Source of the DNA: Osmanthus fragrans
Taxonomy: Eukaryota; Streptophyta; Magnoliopsida; Lamiales; Oleaceae
Assembly: GCA_019395295.1 (NCBI GenBank)
Contig: CM033361.1
Coordinates: 3,350,501 to 3,414,500, forward strand
DNA length: 64,000 bases
Direction of reading: 5' to 3'
A program made the translations under genes and the position numbers. Every line of letters starts with the position of its first letter. The stretch's first letter is position 1. The notes beneath the pieces were generated by a model. That model worked only from the letters and a program-made list of their open reading frames with translations, was not told where the DNA came from and searched no databases. Shown piece after piece: positions 22,769 to 35,587 of the stretch.

Positions 22769-23235
22769 TTTCTACTGTGGGGTCAAAAATTAAGAATGCT
22801 CGAGCTGAACTGAAGCACTGCAAGGGCGGTGGGCTTCAGTCATTGCGCTCGAGCGTCTTCTCTAGGCGTTGCCTGGTGCCCCAAGTTTCTATCATGTCAA
22901 ACATCAACACGATATATACTTGAGTTTTCGAAAAACTAAAGATGAATGAACATAAAATAATATAACTCGACAAATAAGTTGGAAAAAGAAATTTTATAAA
23001 AAAATTAAAAAATCACCCGATAGCTTCCAATTACATGAATAACATGTTTACCATTGCAACAAGCCATTTTTCACGTGAAAGAAGAATATTGTCATCTATG
23101 ATATTCCCAAATGTGTGATATCCAATGAATACAACAGGGAAATAACAAATGGCAACAACAATATATGCAAATATTTTTGAGTTTAAAACTTAAAGAAAAT
23201 ATTATTTTATTAACAAAATAAATAACACAATGGAA
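22769..23235. other. Upstream flank of the lectin-kinase fragment, nothing coding
   Basis: It contains two CTCGAG-centred motifs (22798-22805 and near 22852) like those in the SIRE-type LTRs, then AT-rich sequence. No gene is recognised. Confidence 0.4.
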
Positions 23236-23240
23236 TTACA
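23236..23240. repeat. Target-site duplication (left) of the 23.2-28.1 kb LTR element
   Basis: TTACA, repeated exactly at 28064-28068 outside the other LTR. Confidence 0.9.
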
Positions 23241-24075
23241 TGTTGGGGATATTACAATTCAATTAAATCGAAATAGAATTCGATTTACCGAAATGGTTGA
23301 GAAAACAAAGTAATTTACCGAATTCGAGTTCATGAATATGGATTCATCACTTCCCATTTTTTATTTCAAACCTTACATGAAATCAAAAGAATATTAGTTA
23401 ATTTCTGAAATCAAATACTAAGTTAAAAAGAAATCAGAAATAAAAAAGAGGAGATGCAAGTGAAGCGATTGGCTGAGACAAGTGTTTGACACTTTGTCCT
23501 TAAAATGAATTTGCCCCCGTATCGGTGCTAACGGTTTCTTGACAATTATCTCCCAAGATACAACGACCACGTAAAGCCATAGGAGCACTCCAAAGGACTT
23601 CGACCAACGAACTCGAACGAAATTCCCTCTTTACCATAACCATGACTTCATGCAGAAATGATCACTTCTACAAAGTGTTTTATGCAACATGACATGAAAA
23701 TAATTATATGTAATTGTGAGATGAATTATAAAATCCAAACACATGGGATCTATATATAGTAGTTGGAAAGGTTTGTCTCTAAAGACAACCATACCAAGAG
23801 ACACATCACTTGAAATTTATCTCTATACATGAAGAGATACAATTATTAGAAATTAATCATACCAAAAGTCATGATCTCTCATGTGAAAAGACACACACCT
23901 TTCCATCCAAATATTTTCTAGAATATTCCACAATATATTCTATACGATTTTCCAACAATTTCAAGTATTTAAGCGGCTTAACTTTGGATTAATTTCTCAT
24001 TCACCAAATAACGAATTCCACTTCAATAATCATTTAAAATTGGTCACAACCAATTTTCGATACCAAATTCCAACA
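23241..24075 (-). repeat. Left LTR of the LARD-like element
   Basis: 835 bp, collinear with 27223-28063, with scattered substitutions and small indels. It contains TATATATAG at 23752-23760. Confidence 0.9.
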
Positions 24076-27000
24076 ATACCCCACATGAATGAAAATTAAT
24101 GCAAATGACTATGCAGACACTAGTAGAGAGAGCAGAAAAACACTGCATCAGGTGAGGTAGCTTGCGGCTTTGAATCTTCCTTAGTGAAATACTATCGAAC
24201 TTACTTGACTAATTAGCGAACGTGATGTCTTGAACCATTCAGCCATTGATGTAAGCTAATGCAACAATACTCACACAGATGTCTTTCCTAAACCGTTCAT
24301 GGTTCTCATGACTTAGTTCATTTTGGCCCTGAACCCCTCTTGGTTTCATAAGTATTTAGAGAATTTAAGCCTCGACTAATTCTCATTGAAGCAGCCCCAC
24401 TTCATACTTACATAGGTGACCTCCTATCAAGAGTATTCTGCCCTACTCTACTTGACTTAATCAAGATATAGGAATCATTAAAATATTATCTTACCCTCTA
24501 TCAACTCTGCAGAAAGCACTTTCTTATCATAGGAATGAGTTAGGAATTTAATTTCCTAAGTGTTTCATGAAGTCCTCATAACTTAGTTGTCCCTTTGAAC
24601 CAAGATCTTGAGATCTCTAGTCAATAAGGTAGGGTTACCATCACAAGGATTCTTACGTAGTAGGCTTTAATCTTATTCCCTTTGATATGCAGTATACTTG
24701 ATCTCTCTGTAAATCTCATAAAGGTACCACGAGTTTACACCATTGAGATCAATTGCTTGTGGTATTATGTCTACGACTTACACGTCTAGACTTACCATTA
24801 CATGTGACTTAGTATCTAATTACCATTATATGTGACTTAGTGTCTTATCACATATAGCTAGCCAACGATCGATCCATTTAATAGATAAAAATTGTCACCA
24901 CCAAGAAATCCTCTTATGACGTTACATGCTTCTCACTAGCTTTATTTAAAGCTTTATCAATTTTCAACACGGTTGGAGGAGTTCTATCAAATCATTACAC
25001 TAGTAAATCACTTTTATTAGTGGATTTCGAATCATGGGTATTCATTATCATTATTGAAATATTACAATGCATTTCAATTTTATGAGTATTCCTCAAATAT
25101 TTCAATTGTTCTTGCATGTCCAAACAAACGCCATAATCGACTGTCATTCCATCTCATCCACTTTCGACTTAGTGTATATCACGTTGTGGACCATCCTTAA
25201 ACTTTTAAAATAGTATAAGGGCTTTTCTACCTTTCTAGTTCATAGACATCTTTCTATGATTATAAGGTATAGGAAAATGTAACTTTTAAACTAAGTTACC
25301 CCTACAATTCCTTAATTAGGAATTAATATACAACTAGTAGTGTTACATCTTGAACTTTTCATATAAGTTCACAAGCATTTATGATAACCCCACATTTTGG
25401 GGTCATACTTGAACTTAGAGTTCATCAACTCTTTCATAGTCCAAACCATTTATCTCTTAGATAATATCCATATCGAATACCTCGTGAAAGTCTAAGTACT
25501 TTCAAAGTAGTGGTCGTCAATTCACAATTTATTTCAATTGAAATTGCATACGATATAATTCAATCCACATATCTTTAATTTGATCATCCAAATTAAATTA
25601 AGGTCATCTCATAGACCAACAATGCTTTTAAAGCATATACCAACTTAATTGGTTCGACAATGAAGAAGACTAAGCATCTTGATTCACAAGAATTGCATCT
25701 TCTCCAAACATTTGCAATTTATTACTTTCGTGACCTTCATAAGATAGCATCATATCACATTAAATGATAAGTACATATTTACCTTATTCACATTTGGATA
25801 AAATCACATTTGTCATACTCATATGCATATATAATTTTGCATAAAATCATCTCACATAATTTCATAGAATTGATTGAGGCTATCATAAAAGTTAGTATAA
25901 TTTTCAACAAGATATGAAAATTTAGCCAACTAATTTACCTTGTCATTTTCATATTCCAACGAAATGAATAGTCATGAAAGTTCATATTCTATCAACAAAT
26001 AGTTGGTATTTTTCCAACATTATTAACCCATGCATATTAACAATTCCCAATTGTCACAATAAAGTGAGAATAATCAATTTATTCTTCAGCCTTCACCACA
26101 ATTATGGCCACACAAAAAAATAAATCATTATTCTTTCTTGCACAAATATGTACAACTCCTTTCAATTTGCAGTATTCTCTAATGACTAAAGAGCACATTC
26201 CTGTAACTCTAAAAACTGCCATGTATGCAGTCTCTTCTTCGTCTCTATCTGAAACCTACTACATGCGTTTCTATTCCCATTTTTCTTTAACAGAAATACC
26301 TTTTACTCCCATCAATAGGAGATGAACAAACAGTGACTTTATTATTATGCATTTTAGCATAAAATCCAGATTCCACTAAACAATGGGACATGCCCAATGA
26401 TTTAGTATCCAATTTGTGTGATCACATGTTCAGAAACTACACTGTGATCCCTTCGTCATGTTAATGATGATATTAGTGCGTCACACCCATTTTACATTCT
26501 CATAGTGTATAATAGGCCTACGGTTCGGCAACTCCCTCTACCACCGATCTGCCATGGAAGTGTTCTCAACCGCTCCAAAGAAGCCTTACCCGGAACCGAA
26601 CAGATGGGTTCCAATATATCCCAAAATGGCAATTAACATATAAATGAAAAGGTGTGTATTTTCCTTTGAATTTAACTGTTAATTAACTAAAACATTAGAA
26701 GATATACACGCCGATGCTTCTTCGAGTATGCAAAATGAAAGTTTAAGAAAGTTCACTCCTTATATATCATGTTAGAACTTTCACGGAATTCAACCGCTGC
26801 CTTTTTAAATTTTAGTGAACAGAAACAATGCTCATGCACATAATAGACACATAAAATTGATTAAGAGATGCAAACTAATGGCCGTTAAAATTGCAGTCAT
26901 TTCCATGTTAACGGTTGGCAGCGATTCAACCATATAAATTAAGTCTGTATGGATTTCGCACAAAATATACTGTTATCAATTCTTTTCCATCACCATGCAT

Positions 27001-27222
27001 TCCCATAAAGTAACACATATTTCTGCACACTTAATGATATCCATCACATGCACAAAGTGGGTTTCCAATTCTTTAAACCTTCTTTTGTCATTAATGTACA
27101 TTTTAGATCAGATGTAAACCCCATTTATGGTAAGAGTGCATATAGCGATTCTAAACAGAATTTTAATACTGTTTATGCACTAAAACAGAACATAAAATGC
27201 ACAACAAAATTCATCTTAAGAT

Positions 27223-28063
27223 TGTTGGGGATATTACACCGATAATGTGCATATTATATTCAATGAAATCGAAATAGAATTCGACTTACCGAAACGGTTG
27301 AGAAAACAAAGTAATTTATCGAATTCAAATGCATGAATATGGATTCATCACTTCCCATTTTTTTATTTCAAACCTTACATGAAATCAAAAGAATATTAGC
27401 TAATTTCTGAAATCAAATACAAAGTTAGAAAGAAATCAGAAATAAAAAAGAGGATATGCGAGTGAAGCGATTGGCCGAGGCAAGTGTTTGGAACTTTGTC
27501 CTTAAGATGAATTTGCCCCGCATCGGTGCTAACGATTTCTTGACAATCATCTCCCAAGATACAACGACCACGTCAAGCCATAGGAGCACTCCAAATGACT
27601 TCGACCAACGAACTCGAACGGAATTCCCTCTTTACCATAACCATTACTTTATGCACAAATGATCATTTCTACAAAGTGTTTTATGCAACATGACATGAAA
27701 AGAATTATATGGAATTGTGAGATGAATTATAAAATCCAAACACATGGGATCTATATATACTAGTTGGAAAGGTTTGTCTCAAAAGACAACCATACCAAGA
27801 GACACATCACTTGGAATTTATCTCTATGCATAAAGAGATACAATTATTGGAAATTAATCATAACAAAAGTCATGATCTCTCATATGAAAAGACACATCTT
27901 TCCATCCAAATATTTTCTAGAATATTCCACAATATACTCTATACGATTTTCCAATAATTTCAAGTATTTAAGCGGCTTAAATTTGGCTTAATTTCTTATT
28001 CACCAAATAACGAATTCCACTTCAATAATCATTCAAAATTGGTTTCGATACAAAATTCCAACA
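27223..28063 (-). repeat. Right LTR of the LARD-like element
   Basis: 841 bp. A short insertion near 27238-27256 distinguishes it from the left copy. Confidence 0.9.
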
Positions 28064-28068
28064 TTACA
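28064..28068. repeat. Target-site duplication (right) of the LARD-like element
   Basis: TTACA, matching 23236-23240. Confidence 0.9.
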
Positions 28069-28095
28069 CACCCATTTTGTCTACACAACATTTTT

Positions 28096-28100
28096 CATAC
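28096..28100. repeat. Target-site duplication (left) of the Tekay-like element
   Basis: CATAC, repeated exactly at 37632-37636. Confidence 0.9.
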
Positions 28101-30147
28101 TGTAACGCCCCGACCTGCATGGATCGAAACGTCACCAGATTAACTGTACTTTAGCCGTCAACTTAATAATTAACTATACTTTTAGCGGAAAGCTTAAATA
28201 TTTAAGTTAAGAATTTAATTCAAGAATTATATGTTTTTTTGAGACAAAATAATTCAATACCAAAAGAAACAATTTAAAAAAAAAAGTCTTTAAAATATTT
28301 TTCATGCATGGATTCACTATTGACAGAAATTCTAGGCAAAACATTAAAAATAGAAGTTGCTGTTTTTGTTCTCTATGTCAACCGACAATTTACAAAATAA
28401 ATTTGTTTGCATAGCTATCGACACCAAAACTTCATGAAATTTTACAGTAAAGTAGGAAACTCTTTATACTATAACATATATAAAAATTAGCTTCCGTCGG
28501 CAACATATGAGGTATAAAATATTTTTCAAAACTCTGCAGCAACTCGGTTTGGAAGGTAACCCAGCGCAGTTTACTTAAAGTGTCATATAAACTTTTACAC
28601 ATATTGAACCGACATAATTCCAAGTCTATTCAGTAGCTAACTCATTAGGCTATCAAACCCCAATGGTCTTGTCCAAAAATTTCAAGTAACGACTGAGTTA
28701 TGAATTTTTTTGAAACCAAGGGCAGAAGCTGAAAAACAGCAGTGATGCCCAGGTGCAGTTTACTTTAAGTGACGTATAACATTCTACCGACATCGGGTCA
28801 GCATGATTTCAAATTCACTCAGTAGCTAACATGTAAGGCTATCCAACGCCACTGGTTTCGTTGAAAAATTTCAAGTAAAGATCGGGTTACGAATTTTTAA
28901 AGTCATGACAGAAACTGAAATTTCTAAGGAACAAAAACGTTAAATCGCTAACGTTCTTTTTTCTTGATAACCAGCGACTTGTAAATTCTTTTCTACAACG
29001 CATATCTACTTTTAAACATAACTTATTCATAAAGAAATGTGCGTAGAACAGTTCCATATCCATCATTTCATAGGAAATCGAATTATTCAAAATACATGTT
29101 TTGTAATCGAATCAAAAACATTAAATCACCGGCTTCTCCATAACATAGTGCATCATCTTCTACCATCATCCACGTCCCCAAGCATATCAATTTAACCTGT
29201 AGAGAGGGAATTAACCCATGAGTTTGAAACTCAATAGATATCATCGGTGCATTTCATTGTCAAATTAGAATTTTCGAACTATAGATTCATACCGTCACAC
29301 GTAGATGGATTTCCAGCAAAATCCAATTTACTGTAGCATTATATAACACGCAGAGCCAAAAAAATGAAGATTCAAACTATTGTAGTGCCGAAACACCATA
29401 CCCGGAGGTACCATTTCATTACAAACATTTGACAAAAAATCAAAATTTGAAACGAAATACCACTTGCACCTCTACCTACCTTGATTTCTTGAATAGAAAG
29501 GAACAAAATGTGCACAAAGCCTTTCTCCTTCACACCCTTGCTATTCCCTTAGGCTTAGCTTAACATAAAAGGTATTTTTTTTTGAGAGAAAGTATGAATA
29601 AATTCGGATATAAGGAGAGATTAATGAAAAAGTGTCTTTTCTCTTCTTGTAACCTTTCTTTTGAGTGAAAAATTAAATGGGTGAGTTATATCATCATTAA
29701 CATTGTTAAATTTATTCTTTAACTAGAAATTTGAAGAGTTTTAAACCTATAAAATAATTCATTTATAAAAAGTTTTTATAAAACATTTACATAAAGGAAA
29801 AAATGAATTATTCATATGTTATGTAATTTATTTCTATGAATGCAATGCAATAAAAATAATTTTGTAAGAATATTGTATAAAACATTTGCATGGTAATTCA
29901 ACCTGGGTTGTCTATCTGAAATACAATGCAAATGACCATTATGGCAACCCAGTTATTCATTAAATCTTTGTAATCAAATTTACTTAGACTTAATATCTTA
30001 AATTGTTGTACTTTTAAATAACTTATGGATTGGGCTTTCATTTCATATGTGGGTCGAGCATAAGGTTCTTCTATGGGCTAGGCTCGTGATGCTAGATCGT
30101 CACATAAAATATGAGCCTAATTTCGTTTTTTTTTTCGGGCTTCTACA
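28101..30147 (-). repeat. 3' LTR of the Tekay-like element
   Basis: 2,047 bp. The purine tract on the internal side reads AAGGTGTAAGGGA on the minus strand. Confidence 0.92.
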
Positions 30148-30158
30148 TCCCTTACACC

Positions 30159-31375
30159 TTAAATAAAATTTCGTCCTCGAAATTTACCTTTTGATTGGGC
30201 AAGGAGTGTTGAATATTTGTCCTTAACTTTCTCTTCTCTTTCCCAAGTGGCTTCCTCTACTCCATGATTATTCCACTGTACTTTAACCAGTTGAATCTCC
30301 TTGTTCCGTAATTTATGTACTTTTCGATCCAGTATATTAATCGATAATTCCTCGTAAGATAAGTCTTTTTGTACTTCCAAGGATTGATAACTGACTACAT
30401 GATTAGGATCATGTATATACTTCTTGATCATCGATATGTGAAATACATTGTGCACTGTCGATAATTCAGGTGGCAACGCCAATCGATAAGCCACATTTTC
30501 GACCTTATCAAGTACTTCGAAAGGTTCGATATAACGAGGTTGTAGTTTGCCTTTCTTGCCGAACCTGAGTACACCTATTATTGGCGCCACCTTTAAAAAG
30601 ACTCTATCTCCTACGTGAAATTCCAAGTCCTCTCTTTTGGTATCTGCATAGCTCTTTTGTCTATCTTGCGTTGCCTTTATCCTAGTATGGATCTTATCAA
30701 TTGCTTTGACTGTCCTTTCGATTATCTCTGGTCCCAAAACTCTCTTTTCTCTGATTTCATCCCAATGAATGGGTGACCTACATCTTCTACCATAGAGAGC
30801 TTCATACGGTGCCATTCCAATAGTTGCTTGGAAACTGTTACTATATGCAAATTCCACCAAAGGTAGATACGATTCCCAACTGGCTCCTAGATCTAAAACA
30901 CAGGCCCTTAACATATCTTCCAAAATTTGGATGGTCCTTTCAGATTGACCATCGGATTAAGGGTGATACGCCGTACTGAAATTCAATTTCGTTCCCATAG
31001 CTCCTTATAAGCTCTTCCAAAATTTTGACGTAAATCTCGGATCTCTATTAGATACAATGGACACGGGAACACCATACAATCTTACAATCTCTCTAATGTA
31101 CAACTGCACTAGCTGATCTAGACTTAATATCATTTTTACCGGAAGGAAATGAGCTGACTTTGTTAGCCGATCCACTATTACCTATATAGCATTGTGTCCT
31201 CTTGCTGACCTCGGAATTCCTACCACAAAGTTCGTTGTGATATTCTCCCACTTCCATCCAGGTATGTCTAATGGATTTAACAACCCTGCCGGTCTTTGAT
31301 GTTCCGCTTTAACTTGTTGACAAACTATGCATTTTTCCAAAATAGTCCTATACTTCTTTTCATATTTCTCTAGAG
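30159..31375 (-). pseudogene. Gypsy integrase C-terminal part with chromodomain
   Basis: From the MITE junction the frame gives the zinc-finger half CIVCQQVKAEHQRP, then the catalytic core. Two conserved Asp positions are Asn (ITTNFVVGIP instead of a D before FVVG, and SNRDPRF instead of SDRDPRF), while the Glu in DGQSERT is kept. The largest open frame, 30923-30159, carries the end of the core (FAYSNSFQATIGMAPYEALYGRRCRSP), the GPF-like region and a chromodomain (DRKVHKLRNKEI..VKVQWNNHGVEEATWE). Stops occur at 31182 and in the SER region. Integration function is lost. Confidence 0.9.
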
Positions 31376-31696
31376 GTGTCAAGATGGGCGGGCCGTACTG
31401 GCCCGTCAAGGCCCGCTCGAAGGTGAACCGGCCCGCGAACTGAGCGGGCCGATTTAAGGGCCTAATATATTTTTTTGCGGTCCGGGCCGAGTTTTGGAAA
31501 ATCGGCTTTTACCATTTATTTTTTAAGTGATAATCTTTGAAAAAAAAAGCCGGCTTGTGATCTGGGTCACTTAATTTTTTTTCGGTCCGGGCGGACCGGC
31601 CCGTAAGCCAGCATGATGCGGGCTTTTTTCGTGAGCAGGTCGGTTCAGCCCGAAAGGTTCGCGGGCCTGGCCGGCACTGACCGCCCGTTTTGACAC
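31376..31696. mobile_element. GC-rich hAT-type MITE inside the integrase
   Basis: 321 bp with inverted ends GTGTCAAGATGGGCGGG and (reverse complement) GTGTCAAAACGGGCGGT. It is flanked by degenerate 8-bp duplications CTCTAGAG (31368-31375) and CACTATAT (31697-31704), matching in 5 of 8 bases. It is rich in GGGCC/CCGGCCC, in sharp contrast to the AT-rich surroundings. It splits the codons between WWRNI and EKYEKK of the integrase zinc-binding domain. No coding. Confidence 0.85.
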
Positions 31697-31732
31697 CACT
31701 ATATTCCTCCACCAAAATGTATCTCGTAGGTC

Positions 31733-32092
31733 TCAATACATTTTCGTGCCACCAAGATGTGCGGTGTATGAGGTAACATGAGCCTCCTCCAATATCTCAT
31801 TTCTCAAATTTTCATCCTTAGGTACACAAATTCTTCCTTTAAACATTAGTGCCTGATCCGAAGCTATTCCAAAATCCTTTCTCTTATTAGAACCAATCTT
31901 GTTTTTGATCTTTTGCAAGAATGGGCCCTTACCATGTGCTTCTATAATCCGATCTCTAAGAATAGGACGAACCACCAAAGTTGCTAAATGAGCGGTGACT
32001 TGTTCTGGTGCGGTAATCACTTCAATTCGTAGATTCTCCAAGTCTTTGATCAACTCCATCTGAAAAGTAGGTAGTGATGCCAACTGTCCCAT
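31733..32092 (-). pseudogene. Gypsy RNase H end and integrase N-terminus
   Basis: Open from 32092. It includes the spacer after RNase H and the start of the integrase zinc-binding domain (EEAHVTSYTAHLGGTKMY, with both His). A stop follows, and after it DLRDTFWWRN runs into the MITE. Confidence 0.85.
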
Positions 32093-32103
32093 CGACTTTC
32101 TAC

Positions 32104-32640
32104 TTAGAGCATAAACAACAACATTAGCCTTACCTGGATGGTAATGAATAGTGCAACATAATCATTTACTAGCTCCAACCACCATCTCTGTCTCATATTC
32201 AATTCCTTTCGTGTGAAAAAATATTTGAGACTCTTATGATCCGTGTAAATGTCGCACTTCCCTCCATATAAGTAATGACGCCATAACTTTAAGACATGTA
32301 CTACCGTCTCAAGTTCTAGATCATGCGTCGGGTAGTTCTGCTCATGTTTCTTCAATTGCCTTGACGCATAGGCAATCACCTTTCCATGCTGCATCAGGAC
32401 ACATCCCAAACCTTGTTTGGATGCATCACTATATATAACAAACCCTTTCGAACTTTCGGGTATGGCTAACACAGGTGCTATAATCAATCGTTGTTTTAGC
32501 TCTTGAAAGCTTTGCTCACACTTATCTGTCCATTGAAACTTTACTCCTTTCCTAGTCAATTGCGTCATTGGTCCAGCTATTTTGGAGAATCCTTCTATAA
32601 ATCTCCGATAGTACCCTGCCAATCACAGAAAACTTCGAAC
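32104..32640 (-). pseudogene. Gypsy RNase H domain
   Basis: The frame shows the RT thumb (YYRRFIEGFSKIAGP) and RNase H with VIYSDASKQGLG, THDLELETVVHVLKLWRHYL and IYTDHKSLKYFF. The catalytic Asp and Glu positions are intact. It is separated from RT by a frameshift near 32750. Confidence 0.88.
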
Positions 32641-32841
32641 TTCACTAGCATTAGTCGGTGCCCTCCAATTAGTTACCGCTTCCACTTTTACTGGATCTAC
32701 TTCAATCTCTTGGGTAGTAACTACAGGACCTAGGAATCCAACTCGCTCAAGCCAAAATTCACACTATTTTTAAATTTGGCGTATAACTTTTCCTTCCGTA
32801 GTATTTCAAACGCTATTCTGAGATGTTCCTCATATTGATCC

Positions 32842-33430
32842 TTACTCTTCGAGTATATCAAAAATGTCATCAATGAAGACTATAACAAATTGATCTAAAT
32901 ACTGATGAAATACACGATTCATTAAATTCATGAACACTGCCGGAGCATTGGTCAACCCGAACGGCATAACTGTAAACTTGTAACGTCCATAACGAGTTCT
33001 GAAAGCTGTTTTGAGCATATCACTTATCTTAACCTTCAATTGATGAAATCCAGATCGCAAGTCGATCTTGGAAAATACCTTAGCACCTTTCAATTGGTCA
33101 AACAAATCCTCAATTCTCGGGAGGGGATACCTATTCTTGATGGTCAAACGGTTCAACTCCCGATAGTCGATACACATTCTCATACTTCCATCTTTCTTCT
33201 TTACAAACAACACTGATGCGCCCCATAGAGATACACTTGGTCGTATAAAGCCACTATCCAATAGTTCTTGTAACTGGATTTTCAACTCCTGCAGTTTTTT
33301 TAGAGCTATTCTATACGGGGCTTTTGATACTGGTGTCGCTCCGGGAACCAGATCTATTGTGAATTCCACCTGCTTATCTGGTGGAATACCAGGTAAATCT
33401 TCTGGAAATACATCTATAAATTCTTATACC
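32842..33430 (-). pseudogene. Gypsy reverse transcriptase domain
   Basis: It shows the RT landmarks FVKKKDGSMRMCIDYRELN, KIDLRSGFHQLK, MPFGLTNAPA and the catalytic FIDDI. The palm is well conserved. Upstream DVFPEDLPGIPPDKQVEF links it to protease after a stop. The frame ends at 32842, just after the catalytic motif. Confidence 0.9.
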
Positions 33431-34140
33431 ACTGGTACGTTCTCCATTTTTATTGTCTCCTGCTTTTCTCCTGAGACATTAACTAAAAACCCTTGATATG
33501 TTTCTTTTCTCAACATTTTCTCAGCTTGTAAGGCCGATACTAGTTGGAGATGAGGCTTTGTCTTTATTCTAGTGAAAGAAAATTGTTCTTTTCCTGGTTT
33601 CTGAAAAGGCACTTCTCTTTCCTTACAACGAATGGTTGCATAATTACATCCCAACCAATCCATGCCTAAAATCGCATCAAAGTCTTTCATCTCTATCATA
33701 TACAAATTAGCTTCTAATGTTTTTTTCCCCAATTTCAAGATTCACTGACTTAACTAACTTATCAGTGTTCAATGTTTTGCCCGAGGGAATGCTAACTTCT
33801 AGTATACTTTCTGACTTATCACAAGTAATACTAGCTTTAGCAATGAAAGACGTTGATACAAAAGAGTGAGTAGCTCCCGAATCAAACAGTACATAAGTAG
33901 GTGTATTAGATATGAGTAAAATACCTGCTATTATGTTTGAGTTCTCCTCTGCATCCTTCTAAGGGAGTGTAAAGACTCGTGCTTTGCCCTTCTTGTTATG
34001 ATCATTGTTATCATCCTTCTTCTGAGCAAAGGTGGGACAATCCTTAGCAATATGCCCTGGTGTACTACTTCGAAAATAGGCATTTTTCCCTTGCAAACAT
34101 TCGCCACGGTGAGGCTTACCACACTTAGGGCATGGCGCTA
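33424..34140 (-). pseudogene. Gypsy nucleocapsid zinc knuckle and retropepsin
   Basis: Reading from 34140: CPKCGKPHRGEC is a CCHC-type knuckle, followed by PGHIAKDC. After a stop come the retropepsin site LFDSGATHSFVS and the C-terminal ILGMDWL motif (33738-33424). One frameshift lies near 33735 within a run of A/T bases. Confidence 0.85.
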
Positions 34141-34146
34141 TCGTAG

Positions 34147-34937
34147 TTACAATGCCCTTACTGGCACTAGGTCCGATATTAGCCTTCTTATTTTGCCAGT
34201 TGCCTTTTCCTCTGTTTTGACCATTCCACTTCCTCTTACCAATGTGCCCTTTGTCTTCCTGGCTATAAAACTGACTGTGTTATTCTGCATTAGCCTTCTG
34301 ATACCAAATAACGTGAGCTCGTTCCAGCATCCACGGTATGATGTGAAACGGTGTGACATGAGAATCATGCTTAGGTCTGGCTTTAACCCTTGCTCGAACC
34401 TTCGAGTCTTCTTAATTTTCTTGTCCATCAGGTGTGGAGCATAGCTTGAGAGTTGATCAAACTTTCGCTCATAATCAGTTAGGGACATATTTCCCTGTTT
34501 GAGCTGAAGGAATTCACTCTCCTTGAAATCTCTTAAAGATTGAGGAAAATACTTTTCCATCACTTTTTCCTTGAATTGTTCCCAAGTTAATGCCAATTGT
34601 TGCTCTGGAGTCCTAGTCCGACACATCGAATCCCATCAGTGGCTTGCATCACCGATAAACATAAACATCGCACACTGGACCTTTTTGGTGCCATACAATT
34701 TATGAGTCAAAAAATTTGCTCTAGCTTGTGAAGCCATTCTTCAACTACTAGTGGACCAGATGCTCCAACGAAGGTAGGGAGCTTATGCCTTCGAAATATC
34801 TCAACTATCGAGGCATGGGTCGGGAGAGCAATATGAGCTATTGGTAAGGGTGGAGCTTGGTTCTGATTCTGCCTGCCAAGATCTTGAACAGCTTGCAGGA
34901 GGTCCCTTATCAAATTGTTCTGGTTTGCTCGAGACAT
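34147..34937 (-). pseudogene. Gypsy gag (retrotransposon gag domain)
   Basis: It starts MSRANQNN at 34937 and continues to EEWLHKLEQIF. After a frameshift it gives the GDASHxW region, where a stop replaces the first Trp, then TWEQFKEKVMEKYFPQSLRDFKE and the MSLTDYERKFDQLSSYAPH motif of chromovirus gag. It ends in a frameshift near 34320. Confidence 0.88.
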
Positions 34938-35230
34938 TTTCCTTCTAGCATCTCGTCCCTAACCATAATTCCCATGTTTTCCCATTGAGGTGGAAGTGAG
35001 TGTATGAGGTTGTTCACAGCCTCAATATGCGTGATCTCTAGTCCGGCATTCACAACTGTCATACATCTCTCGTAGATGTCGTGTACATGTTCGACAAGCG
35101 GACGGGATGGGTCAGTCACGTAGTCCTCATAGAACTGAATGACGGCCCTACGGTTCAATGTTGCTCTACAAGCTGTGGTCTTTCTAGTCGTCTGATAAGT
35201 TCTAGCCATGTCTATCACATAAGTGTCCAA
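34910..35230 (-). CDS. Upstream leader ORF of the Tekay-like element, unknown function
   Basis: A 106-codon open frame precedes and slightly overlaps gag in another frame. It is basic near the N-terminus (TYQTTRKTTACRATLNRR), then has RPLVEHVHDIYERCMTVV and HSLPPQWENMG. The last part faintly resembles the helical region of copia gag domains (LP..W), but I cannot assign it. It is unusually intact beside the broken gag and pol. Confidence 0.4.
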   Translation of the reverse strand: MDTYVIDMARTYQTTRKTTACRATLNRRAVIQFYEDYVTDPSRPLVEHVHDIYERCMTVVNAGLEITHIEAVNNLIHSLPPQWENMGIMVRDEMLEGKCLEQTRTI

Positions 35231-35572
35231 TTATGTTTTATCTTTGTTAGTGATATCGAGCAATACATTATGCTCTTGTGGTTTTAACATAAAGGCTAAT
35301 CACCATTTCTTCATGCATATTTAAACAAGACATAACTTACATAACACATTTCATTCTAGCTATCATAAGCCTTTCATAGATTCAAGCTTAAAAGATTTAT
35401 AAATCATGCTCAAAATTAAAGTGGAACATAACGTTTTACTCCATACCTTGGGTTCGTCGGATGAGGTCAACTGATGGAAGCAAGATGCCATGAAGTGCCT
35501 TAAATATTTCATTTCCCTTTTTATTTTTATTTTTTATAAAATGCACTAAGTCTACAGAATCTACTAAATCGT

Positions 35573-35584
35573 GCTCTGATACCA
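35573..35584 (-). other. Primer binding site of the Tekay-like element
   Basis: The reverse complement is TGGTATCAGAGC (initiator-Met tRNA), three bases from the 5' LTR. Confidence 0.9.
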
Positions 35585-35587
35585 CGC

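Larger units (their letters stand above)
23241..28063 (-). mobile_element. Non-coding LTR retrotransposon (LARD-like), 4.8 kb
   Basis: Two LTRs of about 835-841 bp (TGTTGGGG...CCAACA) flank 3.1 kb with no recognisable gag or pol in any frame, and a perfect TTACA TSD brackets the element. A GTGGGGTAT purine tract on the minus strand, next to the left LTR, suggests minus orientation. No initiator-Met primer site was found at the other end. The interior has a tandem of two units ending TGTGACTTAGT (24793-24850). The element must depend on proteins from another element. Confidence 0.85.

Noticed and set aside
31376..31696. GC-rich block considered as a CpG island or promoter
   Set aside because: Inverted ends and interruption of integrase codons explain it as a MITE.
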